The notes beneath the pieces were generated by a model. It worked only from the letters and a program-made list of their open reading frames with translations, was not told the DNA's origin and searched no databases. This document shows, one piece after another, positions 23,873 to 34,200 of a stretch of 64,000 nt of DNA (within the stretch, counting starts at the first letter, position 1; every line of letters starts with the position of its first letter). A program made the position numbers and the translations under genes. The stretch lies in contig CM055101.1 of assembly GCA_029204225.1 (NCBI GenBank), forward strand, positions 1,072,987-1,136,986, given 5' to 3'. The DNA is from Diphasiastrum complanatum (Eukaryota; Streptophyta; Lycopodiopsida; Lycopodiales; Lycopodiaceae).

Positions 23873-23990
23873 TAATGTGAAGCATTTCAGATCGATAAAA
23901 TCCAAAATGTGTCCTTTGATCTTTGGTTAGATAGTCAACACAACAGACAACATTGCCAATGTAGAAAAATCAGCATCTACTCAATGAAAG
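23873..23990 (-). repeat. Copia LTR-end fragment, copy 2 of a direct repeat
   Basis: See copy 1 at 22978-23093. This copy continues further (GAGATGCAAACTC to 24003), matching the LTR of family A beyond the shared part, so copy 1 is the shorter of the two. Confidence 0.75.
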
Positions 23991-24005
23991 AGATGCAAAC
24001 TCAAT

Positions 24006-24193
24006 TTTACCCATTCCAAATATAACTAATACTGGTTACTTTTTAATGTCTGTCGACAACCAGAATAACATTCGAAACCATTTGCCATAATTACACCAAA
24101 AACATAACTTTCTAACGCTATCCTCTGTGGGAATGATACTTTTCAGTACAAAATCTATATTAAACCTGTTGGTATAGCACGACATATACCAAT
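24006..24193 (+). mobile_element. Remnant of the 5' LTR of a gypsy element
   Basis: The last 185 bp or so of an LTR. It is nearly identical to 28766-28939 (ACCCATTCCAAATATAA, ACACCAAAAACATAACTTTC, CTATCCTCTGTGGGAA, ACCTGTTGGTATAGCAC) and is followed within a few bases by the Asp-tRNA PBS. The upstream part of this LTR is gone, replaced by the copia LTR / gypsy gag chimera. Confidence 0.8.
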
Positions 24194-24196
24194 TTT

Positions 24197-24214
24197 TGGC
24201 GCCGTTGCCGGGGA
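24197..24214 (+). promoter_or_regulatory. Primer-binding site (Asp tRNA), perfect
   Basis: TGGCGCCGTTGCCGGGGA, the perfect complement of the 3' end of plant tRNA-Asp, is the typical PBS of Athila/Tat-type gypsy elements. It begins a few bases after the LTR end, as usual for these lineages. Confidence 0.9.
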
Positions 24215-24265
24215 TAGTTTAGGAAAGTTATAAGAAATCTGAAGATCCATTTCCATCTCTAATGT

Positions 24266-27040
24266 ATGTCAGATAGAGAATCGAAATTAGAAAGATACCG
24301 GAAGCTTAGAGAGGAGTTTTTACGAAGACAGAGTGAAAGTACTAGTCGTAGAAATCTAGACAAAATCATTGCTCAGTTACTTGAAATCCTAATTAGCTTC
24401 AATATGGAGGGTCCTGCTGCACGCTTCACTTCTATTTCTAAAATTAAATATGATTATTTTAAAGGGACCAGCTATGTCTCACAATTTGAGTCAATAGCCA
24501 ATGCGAATAACGAGGGAACTGACGTAGACAAACTACAAATTTTCCCTGGTCTGCTAAGAAAGCAGACGCGTATCTGGTATAGTCAGATAGAACCAAACCG
24601 TGTAGGAACCTGGTACCTGTTGAAAGATGCATTTCTAAACCAGTTCAGAGAGAAGGGTTACAAATCTAGAATTCTTGGACGACTGAACAATGTTCAGAAG
24701 AAGAGTAAAGAATCTCTTTGCAAATATAAAAGTAACGTTAAAAACCTCATAGGAAAACTAACCGGTGTATATCTTGTGGATATGCAAATCAAATGGTTTT
24801 TGGCTGGTCTACCACCAAAGATTGATCGATACTGCAGACAAGGGGACATGAACTCCTTAGCAGTTGTTATAGCCCAAATTCGCACCAAGAAGACATAATC
24901 TTCCTGAATTTGTTGGACCAGCGAAGTCTCAAGCCTCGAATAAATCGGTTCGGGCAACTGCTACAACTGTGGAGAGCCGGGACATTTTTTCTCCTGACTG
25001 TCCTCAACTACGGAAGCCAATTGGTTACGTACCATTATGCTCGAATTGAAGAGAACCTGGTCACAAGTATCCTGACTCCCTCAGCCACAGAAGCCGCGAC
25101 CCAAATATCAGTATGTAGCAACACCAGCTGCTGCAGACACGAAAGCGAAAGCTACGACAGATGCTGTTGTACAGAGAATTGACGTTATTGAAGGAAAATT
25201 GGCAAAGACTGAAGATCAATCCTGGCCAAGTGACTTGGAAAAGATTTGTAAAGTCACCACGAGAAGCAAAAGCTCCTCGAAACCTGATCAGAAATCTTCG
25301 ACAAAGGGCAGAAAATCCGCGAAGACGAAATCTTCTAGCAAGATGACGAACAAATCCACAACTAAAGAAGATTTCAAGGATGACCTTGACTATGACCGTG
25401 ATGCTGCAAAGTTATTTGCAAGAGATATCTCGGTAGAAGCAAAGGAAATCATCAACGCTGAACTAAAGACTGCTCCTGCAAAGAAGGTGGTCACTTTCGA
25501 GGAAGAAGACGAAGAAATCGCAAAGACAAAATTGTCTAGTGCTGTTATTGATAAACCAATCTCAAAATCAAAGACAAAAGAATATGACATCGTAACTGAT
25601 ATCAGATCTCTTCGACCAAACATTACTTTTGAACAGCTGTTGGCAGATAACACTTATTATAGAAAGCAGCTAAAAGGCCTTTCTGTGCCTAAGAAGAAGA
25701 AGAAAATTTCTCTGCCAGATGCTGGTGTTTCGTCCATTGATTTAGGTGATTTCGGTGCACTTGAAATTGATGTTACTATTGCAGGATGCCTGATCGAAAA
25801 AGTGCCAATTGACTCTGGTTCCAGTGTAAATATAATAACAGAAGACACAGCTCATGCTCTGGGGCTGACGGACATTCAACCAACACAGCGAAACATCATG
25901 TTAGCTGATTCGACACGACGAAAACCTGTTGGTGAGCTGAAGGATTTCACTGTCTACATTCAAGCCAAGCCATTCACGATGAATTTCATTGTTATCAAAC
26001 CACTCGGTTTGTCATCCTATTCTGTGCTGATTGGACGACCTTGGCTTTATCAATCAAATGCTAGTGTACATTGGAAATCCAGAGAGCTAAGATTTCAGAC
26101 TAGTGAGACCAATAACCGAGGTAAGCCAGCAGAACAAATCATAACCTGGAGTCGTGACAAATATGAAGGTGAAACTCCATTGTCCGACACCAGTTTTACA
26201 TGAGAAGAATCTTCGTATGCCTTGAATATTTTTTTCTATAAATCTGATATTGAAGTGCAGTACTTTGAATGTTATGAGAATGTTGATGACGAAGAATTTT
26301 TCGATGTCTGCAACGATCAAGCTGATGTTTCATATGAAGAAATTAACGTTGCAGACACAAACTCGAAAGAGTCTGACGATTCGAGTGACGAATCTGAGCA
26401 CAAATTTGGTAACAAGAACCAGGTTGACGACAAGAAAACATCTATGGAGTCAGCCATGCGCGAAATTTATGGCCATACCAAGGCCAGTATAACTGAAGAT
26501 ATCATCTTACCAGATTCTATTGAACTGATTGAACTTGCACCTGGCAGATTTGTGCATGTTTAAAAGTCACTTGGAGAATCTGAGTTGGCGAAATTCACTG
26601 AACTATTGAAGGAGTATCAAGATGTTTTTGCTTGGTCGCTCGACGATTTGAAGGGTATACTTGCAGAATTCGGAGAGCACCGAATTGATCTGAAGGAAGA
26701 TGCTGTACCTGTTCGACAGAGACAGTATCGTCTCAATCCTAAATACTGTCTAATGGTCAAGGGCGAACTTAACAAACACCTTAAGGCAGGGAAAATCCAG
26801 GAACAAGGAAAGAAGAAATATGACAGTCATACAAAAACATGTGATCTTCAAGCTGATGATTATGCGCTAATATATGACAGTCGCCATCAAAAGTTCCCAG
26901 AAAAACTCCATATGCGATGGCTTGGACCTTTTAAAGTCATAGAGGTGTTTGACAATGGTTATGTGCAACTTCAATCACTTGAAGGGGAACTGTTACCTAC
27001 GCGTATTAACGGGTTCAGACTAAAAAAATACTACCTTTGA
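24266..27040 (+). pseudogene. Non-autonomous gypsy polyprotein: gag-protease-RT stub fused to integrase tail
   Basis: Gag (24266-24898, MSDRESKLERYRKLREEF) has the retrotransposon_gag core (YDYFKGTSYVSQFE, then RIWYSQIEPN, FLNQFREKGYKS and FLAGLPPKIDRYC). Two zinc knuckles follow (CYNCGEPGHF, then CSN-stop-REPGHKYPD), with a frameshift near 24990. The 25199-26203 part is charged (Lys/Ser/Asp), then an aspartic protease: VPIDSGSSVNIITEDTAHAL and SVLIGRPWLYQSNA. The acidic linker is 26222-26563. From 26585 comes the RT N-terminus (FTELLKEYQDVFAWSLDDLK, HRIDLKEDAVPVRQRQYRLN), which stops at GKIQEQG (about 26806). It continues without frame change into an integrase C-terminus (DYALIYDSRHQKF, MRWLGPFKVIEVFDNGYVQL). 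RT palm, RNase H and integrase catalytic core are deleted. All parts lie in one frame, broken by only three stops (24896, 26201, 26561) plus the knuckle frameshift. Confidence 0.88.
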
Positions 27041-27660
27041 CCAGAATTTTTTTTAGTTACTTATTTTTATTCTTATTATTTTCTAGTATTTTTCTGATAA
27101 TGTTCGCGACTTTTTTTTTTCTTTTCTAAAAAATTTTCTAGAAATTTTCGTGAACTTTTCTACCACTGTTCAATATTTGTTCAAACTGTTTCATGATTTT
27201 TTCAAGAATTTTTCTTGTCTTCTCTTAAATCTTTTAAGTTATTTTTTCAAATTATTTTCGAGAAACTTTCACGACACTCTAACTGTGAACTGAAACTTGT
27301 CATTTTTTTTTTCTTTAGAAAATTTTTCTAGAATCTTTCTAGCATTTTTTTTTTCCAATTTTTCGAGAAATTTTCTAGGATGACGCTTAACATTGTCGAG
27401 AATTTTTCGTGAAGTTATGTATCATTTTCTAGAATCTCTCAAGAATGTTTCACGAAATATTCTAGAAACTTTCTAGTATCCTTCGAGAATCTCTCAGCCT
27501 ACCTTTTTGAGAATCTATCTACCTACTTTTTACATCCCTCTATTAAAGATGATGGCCACGTGATCCTCATCATTCACACGTGTGTACGCTCACATATCAA
27601 AACAAATATTGTTTCTCCTTAATTTATTTGTTCTCTTTTCAAAAACGGTCTTCCGTCATT
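27041..27660 (+). promoter_or_regulatory. T-rich region with a dense cluster of TTCnnGAA palindromes
   Basis: Between 27136 and 27489 there are eleven exact TTCnnGAA sites: 27136, 27147, 27201, 27257, 27326, 27362, 27406, 27427, 27449, 27460 and 27482. TTCnnGAA is the two-unit core of a plant heat-shock element. Two pairs (27136/27147 and 27449/27460) follow one another at 11 bp, not the 10 bp of a canonical element. Then come CCACGTG (27556) and CACACGTGTG (27575-27584), both ACGT-core boxes. The likely role is U3 promoter of the element's 3' LTR or promoter of the small ORF at 27918. There is no clear polypurine tract, so the LTR start is not fixed. Confidence 0.5.
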
Positions 27661-27710
27661 ATAGATCGATCTGTCAAATCATAGTTTCAAACACTGACCC
27701 ATGCACGTAT

Positions 27711-27719
27711 TTTATAAAT
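27711..27719 (+). promoter_or_regulatory. Candidate TATA box
   Basis: TTTATAAAT, about 130 bp after the ACGT boxes and 200 bp before the ATG at 27918. It fits either an LTR U3/R boundary or a gene promoter. Confidence 0.45.
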
Positions 27720-27917
27720 GGAAGTGCCAGATGTTAAGTCACCATGCCACGTCATCATCCCTTCCACACCGCTACTACATATCAGAGTTATTTTCCATTT
27801 TTCTTCCTTACACTTTCTGCCTGCGATTTTATGCTTTCCTGCGCACATTCTCTTTGCGATCAAAGCATTCATTTGTGACCTATTGCGATCTACGGGCTTT
27901 CGTGAAAAATTCGAACA

Positions 27918-28272
27918 ATGGCTTCTGGATCCAGTTCAAGCTCTAACATCATCTGGAAAGCACGCGCTGGAATCTGCCTGGCATCCATCCAATCCTTTTT
28001 GGATCGATGAAGGTTGGATAATTTAAAAGTGGACCCCTCCATCATCCTCTCCGAAGTCAGTACGGAGTTTGTCAACTCCATTCATTCCATTTCGGAGGTG
28101 GATTTCAAAGTCCATGTGCGAGTCGGTGGATGAAGCTGCCCACTTCCTTAACAATTGCTTCGTACCCACGAAGGGGTACAAGATCTCTATGAATCGTGAT
28201 ACCACATTTAAGATGTTTTTTAAATATGCAAACCAAGTACTCTTTTTGACAGATGCTGATGCGACGATTTAA
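27918..28272 (+). pseudogene. Small uncharacterised ORF between gypsy pol and 3' LTR, broken
   Basis: An ATG in good plant context (GAACAATGGCT) opens MASGSSSSSNIIWKARAGIC and LASIQSFLDR, then TGA at 28008. The same frame continues for 40 codons (LDNLKVDPSIILSEVSTEFV) to 28131. After a one-base shift comes DEAAHFLNNCFVPTKGYKIS and MFFKYANQVLFLTDADATI, ending at 28272. About 115 codons read as protein-like in total. I recognise no family. It lies where Tat/Ogre-type gypsy elements may carry an accessory ORF, or where a long LTR would have its R-U5 region. Either reading is possible. If it is an ORF, it is inactivated by the stop and the shift. Confidence 0.35.
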
Positions 28273-28289
28273 GTGCAAAATTTTGGTTA

Positions 28290-28939
28290 CATCTTGGACG
28301 CACTTGCGGGTAATCCGATTCTAAATAACTGTCTTAAAATCATCTTATTCATTTGTAGCAAATACTTTCTTTTTGACACTCAAATAATGACTATCTTTGT
28401 GCAGTCTAGCACGATCATTAAATTAAGTTGTATGCATACAGATGAGATGACAGTCCCTGTCTGAAGAATTGAGTCTCTGATATGTTTTCCTGATTGGCAT
28501 TGACATAAGTTTCTAACGTGCTCTTTAACCATTAAGTTGGGCTTTAGTTGTTGAGGACTATTGTCTAGGAACGAATAGTTCGCGAATTCGATCAATTAAT
28601 TGTCTGCGCAGTCGCGAATACATCAAACAATTCCCGATTCTATGTTGACACCTTAGCCAGTCAGAGTGTAGTCTGCTGTACTACTCTGATAACATTTCAT
28701 TTGTAGAACGCGCTTCCTTCAATTCGATAGAGGCCAGATTGTTGTTCTGAATTCATTAACATTACCCATTCCAAATATAAGTAATACTGGTTACTTTTTA
28801 ATGTCTCTCGACAACCATATTAACATTCAAAACCACCTGCCATAATTACACCAAAAACATAACTTTCTAACACTATCCTCTGTGGGAACAATACTTTTCA
28901 CTATAAAATCAATATTAAACCTGTTGGTATAGCACAACA
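28290..28939 (+). mobile_element. 3' LTR end of the gypsy element
   Basis: 28766-28939 repeats the 5' LTR remnant (24006-24193). The part 28290-28750 is matched, inverted, by 53817-54240 (shared CTTAAAATCATCTTATTC, TCTTTGTGCAG, GGTGTCAACAT, GGCCAGATTGTTGTTCTGAA reading on this strand). It ends GCACAACA at 28939, followed by TCACC, the probable target-site duplication in the copia E host. The ORF at 28380-28595 (minus) and its twin at 54057-54239 are chance frames of this LTR. Confidence 0.7.
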
Positions 28940-29377
28940 TCACCTAAATTATTATTTGTACAACAAATGTCCAAACAATCTATTGTTGTTGATCTCGATT
29001 ATCTAGATAGGAAAGTCAAATTATCTGTTTGTCAAGACTATCTAGTCAATAAACTGCCCATAAAACCATTTAAATCAAGCCATCAGCATGTTGCTAGAGG
29101 ATTGTTTGGTGTACTTTATCAAGAAGAAATCTGAAGGTTTCAATTGTTTTAGAATCTTCAAGAAGTATGCAGAGAAAGAAATTGGCAAACAAACCAACGG
29201 CCTGAGGTCCGACAATGGTGGAGAGTACATCTCTACCGTATTCAAGGAGTACTGCGAGAGCCAAGGCATTGAACAACAATTTATCACTCCTTATTCACCT
29301 AAATCTAATGGCTTAGCCAAGAGGAAGAATCGTGTCCTAGTCAATTCAGCCAAATGTATGCTAACACATGAATCTTT
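28940..29377 (+). pseudogene. Copia family E: end of GAG-pre-integrase and integrase core, part 1
   Basis: It starts at TCACC (28940-28944) with HLNYY in one frame, then LLFVQQMSKQSIVVDLDYLD, KLSVCQDYLVNKLPIKPFKS and SHQHVARG. A deletion of part of the integrase (no HTD motif) follows. Then VYFIKKKSEGFNCFRIFKKY, LRSDNGGEYISTVFKEYC and QQFITPYSPKSNGLAKRKNR are followed by VLVNSAKCMLTHES, cut at 29377 by insertion of the copia C element. The TCTTT at 29373-29377 is the target-site duplication. Asp of RSDNGGEY is present; the catalytic Glu position (normally VAERKNR) reads LAKRKNR, so Glu is lost. The frame resumes at 35809 (LPKSFWAEA). Confidence 0.85.
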
Positions 29378-30032
29378 TGTGAAAATTGTCAACATTTCCT
29401 AGCTAGTTTGAGGCCTAAATTGGCTAAAATTGTAAATAGTTTTGGTTCTGGAGTTTTGCACGTGTGAACCAGGCCACAATGTTTTTATTTACTGTATTTT
29501 TTCAGTATGATGAAGTGTCAAACTTCATACCCTTCAAAATGAGACCATTTTGATGTATTTTGGTCATATAAGCCATTTTTAGCTATTTTTTCTATATAGG
29601 GAATATCTAGGGTCAAGTACCTTCTAGAGAGAGGAGAGAGAGTCATCTTCCTCATCCATAAATAGTAGGGAAGTCGTGGAGAACAGGTTGGAGAAACCTT
29701 TTGTATGCTTCATTGAGATCAATAGATCATTGTCATTGTTTCTTCCTCCATTGAGAGCATTGTTGTGTGTATTGTCTTCAAGCTATTGTGTATGATCTTA
29801 GGTGCTTTCCAAAAGTGATAGGCTGATGTATTATGGACTGTATAATGCTATTTTGGGCCGCACTTGATGTTTATGGAAGTTTCCATTTGTGATAAATGCT
29901 TTTTGATCAAGTTCTTTGCATTCTAGGTAGCATAGAATGTGTTGCCAATTCCTAGCTTATGTAGTTTGGAGTGCAAGCATTCAAGCCAATGATCTTGGAG
30001 TTTAGATCCACTTAGGATCTGTATTTTTCACA
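29378..30032 (+). mobile_element. 5' LTR of intact copia C element
   Basis: 655 bp, TG...CA. A TATA-like TCTATATAGG lies at 29591-29600. The TTTGCACGTGTGAA site (29456-29469) corresponds to the perfect palindrome TTCACACGTGTGAA in the 3' LTR (35231-35244). GA-rich GAGAGAGGAGAGAGAG lies at about 29632. Confidence 0.97.
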
Positions 30033-30046
30033 TGGTATCAGAGCTG
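30033..30046 (+). promoter_or_regulatory. Primer-binding site of intact copia C element
   Basis: TGGTATCAGAGCTG directly after the LTR with no gap. The first 12 bases are a perfect match to the complement of the initiator-Met tRNA 3' end. Confidence 0.95.
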
Positions 30047-31204
30047 GTTGGCTTCTATTTACAGTAAGTATTCCATTTTTGGTGATATTTGGATGTTTGA
30101 TCAAGTTCTAGCATGATTTTGCATTGCTTTGTTGATCAAATCTTACTAACCTTTGTTTTGTGAGTTGAACTTGTGGATCAAAAGCATATTTCAGGTCTAT
30201 TGAAGATCAGAGGCTGAAAAGAAACTATTTTGGATCAGATCATAACACCTAATCATTTGTGATTGTGAGGCTTGTGCATATTCAATACTAACAATGTTCT
30301 TTTCAATCCTATTGTTGACAATCTCCATTCTTGGATGAACACTCTCCTTAAGTGGATGAAACTTCTCCTTAAGTGGATGACAAATGCTCTTTTGAGTGAG
30401 TTGTAATTCTCCTAAAGGCTGAGCAAAGCTCCCATTTGGATGAAAGATCCCCTTTTTTGGGTGAACATATTGTAAGCTCCATTGTGAAGAGCATATTGTA
30501 AAGATTGTCATCAATTTTGGCATAAATTTTGGTGTACTTTGTTGAGCATGTAAGTAACTCTCCTTATGTAATTTGATTGGAGCATTTGCTGGAAGGTGTT
30601 AACCATTATGCAAGTGTGTTTTCAGGTTCTTAACAGGTTGAGGAACATTCTCATGTGAAGTGATCTTAGATCTACATCTAAACACCAAGATTTGACAAGA
30701 TAGTGAAGCTAGTCTTGTGATTCACTAAGTGTGCTCATTCATTCACCTCTAAATCTTGTATTTATCACTTGCTGGAGTTTATAAACTCTTAGAAGTGTGG
30801 TTTACATGTGGTTTTACAGGTTGAATCAATATCTTAGTGTGTTGATCATATGTTGATCAAGTTTGTTCATTACTAGGTAATCTTGGCATCCTAGTTTTGG
30901 GTATTTTCTAAGAATGCAAGTAACTCTTCACACCATAACTTGATTTGGTCACTTGCTGGAAAGTTTAAGAGCTTAAGCAAGAGTGTGTTCAGGTTGGTTT
31001 GATTTTGTAATCCATTCTTAGTGTGTGCAAAGTGTTGCATGTGTTTCAATCTTCCTTTCTATGCTTGGAAACCATCTAGGTTCAAGATAGAAGTGTTTTA
31101 GGGTCCTAAATCTTCATAGATCTCTTTATCTATCATTTGTTGAGAGAAAAGTGAGTGCTAAGTGCTTTAGGACAGAACCTAAAAGTTGAAGAAACATTAG
31201 AATC
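30047..31204 (+). other. Long untranslated leader of copia C with internal repeats
   Basis: 1.16 kb before the gag ATG. It has diverged repeats: an AAGTAACTCT...ACTTGATT(T/G)G...TTGCTGGAA block at about 30551-30632 and 30918-31000, with a third related TTGCTGGA...GTGTGGTTT...CAGGTTG piece at about 30769-30827. A short doubled CTCCTTAAGTGGATGA unit lies at about 30332-30372. The minus ORF at 30197-30523 (HPLKE repeats) is a product of these repeats. Confidence 0.7.
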
Positions 31205-34200
31205 ATGGCTTCCAATGGTGGGATCATGCTAGAGTCTAGTGAAAGGTTGAGTTCATCAAACTACTCTACTTGGAAAGTGAGGATGGAGTCCTTACTTGAG
31301 TTGAATGAACTCATGGACATAGTTGCAGAAATTGAAGAGAGACCTCTCACACTTCAAGAGCAACAAAGGTTTGATAAGAAGGCCAAAAGGGCTCTTCATA
31401 TCATTAAAATGAATGTTACAAATGAACTTCTCAAGGAAGTTGGAAAGTGTCAAAGTGCAAGTGAGGCATGGAATGCCTTAAAGAAGCTCTTTGAATCAAA
31501 GTCCACATCTAGGGTATTGACCCTAAGGAGACAAATATTTTCTAGTAGGCAAAGAGAGGGTGAAAGTGCTCATGCATTTATCTTGAGAGTTAAGTCCCTA
31601 AGTGATGATTTAGCATGCATTGATGAGAACATAAAAGATGGTGAAATAGTCCAAGTTATGTTGAATGGTTTGCTAAATGAACATGCTAACCTTGTGCAAA
31701 GTTTTGCCATTCAAAGAGTCTTGCCAAGTGTGGTTGACTTGCAAGAAATCTTATTGGCTGAAGAACATAGGTTGCAATCAAAGCTTGATGGTGCATCCTT
31801 GCAAGGTGGAGGTGAAGAGGCTTTCTTCACAAAAGGCAAATTCAAGGGCAAAGGTAAAGGCAAAGGGAAATGGTCCAAAGGTGGTAACTTTGATCATGAT
31901 GATCACTCTTCCTCTTCCTCTTCTACTAAGAACAATAAGTCAAAGTTCAAGTGCTTTTATTGTGGGATAAAAGGTCATTTTGCAAATGAATGTTATAAGA
32001 AGAAAAGAGAGCAAGGAGAGAGGCAAGGAAATCTTACAATAGATGAGGAAGAACATAACACATGTGAATCACTTGTTATGACTTCAAGTTTGTTAGCCAA
32101 CATAGATGATAATGATCCTTGGTGGATTGATAGTGGAGCCTCATCTCACATGACAAGACATAAGGAATACTTTACATCCTTATTGTCTTATGAGGGAGAA
32201 GGTAACATCATCTACACTGCAAATGATGGTCAATGTGACATCAAAGGCATAGGCACTATTCCTATTTCCCTTTCAACAAATAGGAAAGCAAATCTTGAAA
32301 ATGTTTTGTACATTCCTTCAATCACTAAGAATTTGCTTAGTGTAAGTCAAATGATTGACAAAGGACTTGATGTGGAGTTCATTGGAGATGCATGTTTGAT
32401 AAGTAAATGTGGATCCTTGATTGCTCAAGGTAGGAGGCATGGTAAACTTTTCAAGCTTGATGCATGTGTGATCTCTAATCATGAAGGATGTATGGCTAGG
32501 GAGCAATTGACAAACCAAGAAGTTTGGCACAAGAGGTTGGGCCATCCCAACTTCAAATCTTTGGAGGTAATGGCAAAGAAAGAGCTTGTTCTTGGTCTCC
32601 CTAAAAGTCTTGTTACAAACAATAGTGTTTGTGAACATTGTGCCTTGTCCAAATCTCATAGACTTGCTTATTCTAGATCTACTTCTAGATCTAAAGAAGC
32701 TTTTCAACTTGTGCATTCTGATATTCATTCTTCTAGTACAACTAGCAATGGTGGGGAAAAGATGTATGCAACTTTCATTGATGACTTTAGTAGGTATACT
32801 TGGATCTATCTTCTTAAAAGTAAGGATGAAGTGTTTGCTGCATTTGTCAAGTTCAAGAATGAAATGGAAAACCAATTCAATACAAAGATCAAATGCTTAA
32901 GATCTGATAATGGAGGGGAATACACCTCAAATAGGTTCAAAGACTTTTGTATAGCACATGGGATTAAGAGGGAGATGTCTAGTCCTAGGACTCCACAACA
33001 GAATGGAGTGGCCGAGAGGAAGAATAGAACCCTTTGTGAATGTGCCAAGGCAATGAGACTACATGCTAATCTTGCTAAGTCTTTTTGGGGGGAAGCTTTA
33101 GCATGTGCTAACTATCTATGTAATAGATGGACAAGTGCTTCCTTGGATGGTAAAACTCCTCATGAGGTTCTTTATGGTAGAAGGCCGAGTGTCAAGCATT
33201 GTAGGATCTTTGGATGTACATGTTTTGTCAATATCACACTTGATGATAGAACTAAAGAAGATCCTTCATCAAAGAAGGGTGTGTTTGTTGGCTATAGTGA
33301 AGTAAGCAAGGCTTACAAAGTGTACATTCCTTCTACAAAGAAAGTTGTCATAAGTAGGGATGTCATCTTTCATGAAGAGAATGTTTCCAATGTTGTTGAT
33401 GTTGATGTTGATGTGCCTACTAATCATCATGATGTGCAAGATGTCTTGGATGAAGATGGAGATGCCACTCCAAAGCAAACTTCAAGGAAGACTCAAAGGC
33501 AAAGGGCTAAGCCATCAAGGCTAACCTATGATGAAAAAGGAAAGCAAGTGGTGGACAACTCTAACTTTGCTTTTCTTACCTCTTTTGATGAACCAACTTG
33601 TGTAGGTGAAGCAATTCAAAAGAAGGAATGGATCCAAGCCATGGATCATGAGCATCAAGCACTCATCAAAAGCAACACATGGAGGTTGGTAAAGCTTCCA
33701 AAGGACAAGAAGGCAATTAGTTGTAAGTGGATCTTCAAGATCAAGACAAATCAAGATGGATCAATCAACAAGTACAAGGCAAGGTTGGTGGCAAAGGGGT
33801 ATGCTCAAGAATATGGTATTGACTATGATGAGACCTTTGCACCCGTGGCAAAGATGGTAACTATTCGAATCCTAATCTCTCTTGCAACTCTTTATGATTG
33901 GGATATGTGGCAAATGGATGTTACTAATGCCTTCTTGAATGGTGATCTTGAAGAAGATATTTACATGGAGCAACCCGAGGGCTATGTTTCACATGATGAG
34001 CCTAATCATGTGTGCTATCTCCAAAAGAGTTTGTATGGGCTAAAGCAAGCACCAAGGAGTTGGTATGCTAAGCTCAATTCCTTCTTACTTTCTCAAAACT
34101 TTGTTATGAGTGAGTATGATCATTCTCTCTACTTTAGATTGAATGAAAATGATATCACTTTACTTTTGATCTATGTTGATGACATTATCTTAAGTGGTGG

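Noticed and set aside
28380-28595. 71-codon ORF with a twin at 54057-54239 (CQCQSGK)
   Set aside because: The similarity is explained by both being the same LTR segment; ends and frame are not conserved.
32318-32875. 185-codon ORF on the minus strand inside the copia C polyprotein
   Set aside because: Antisense shadow of the real gag-pol frame, which has all catalytic motifs.
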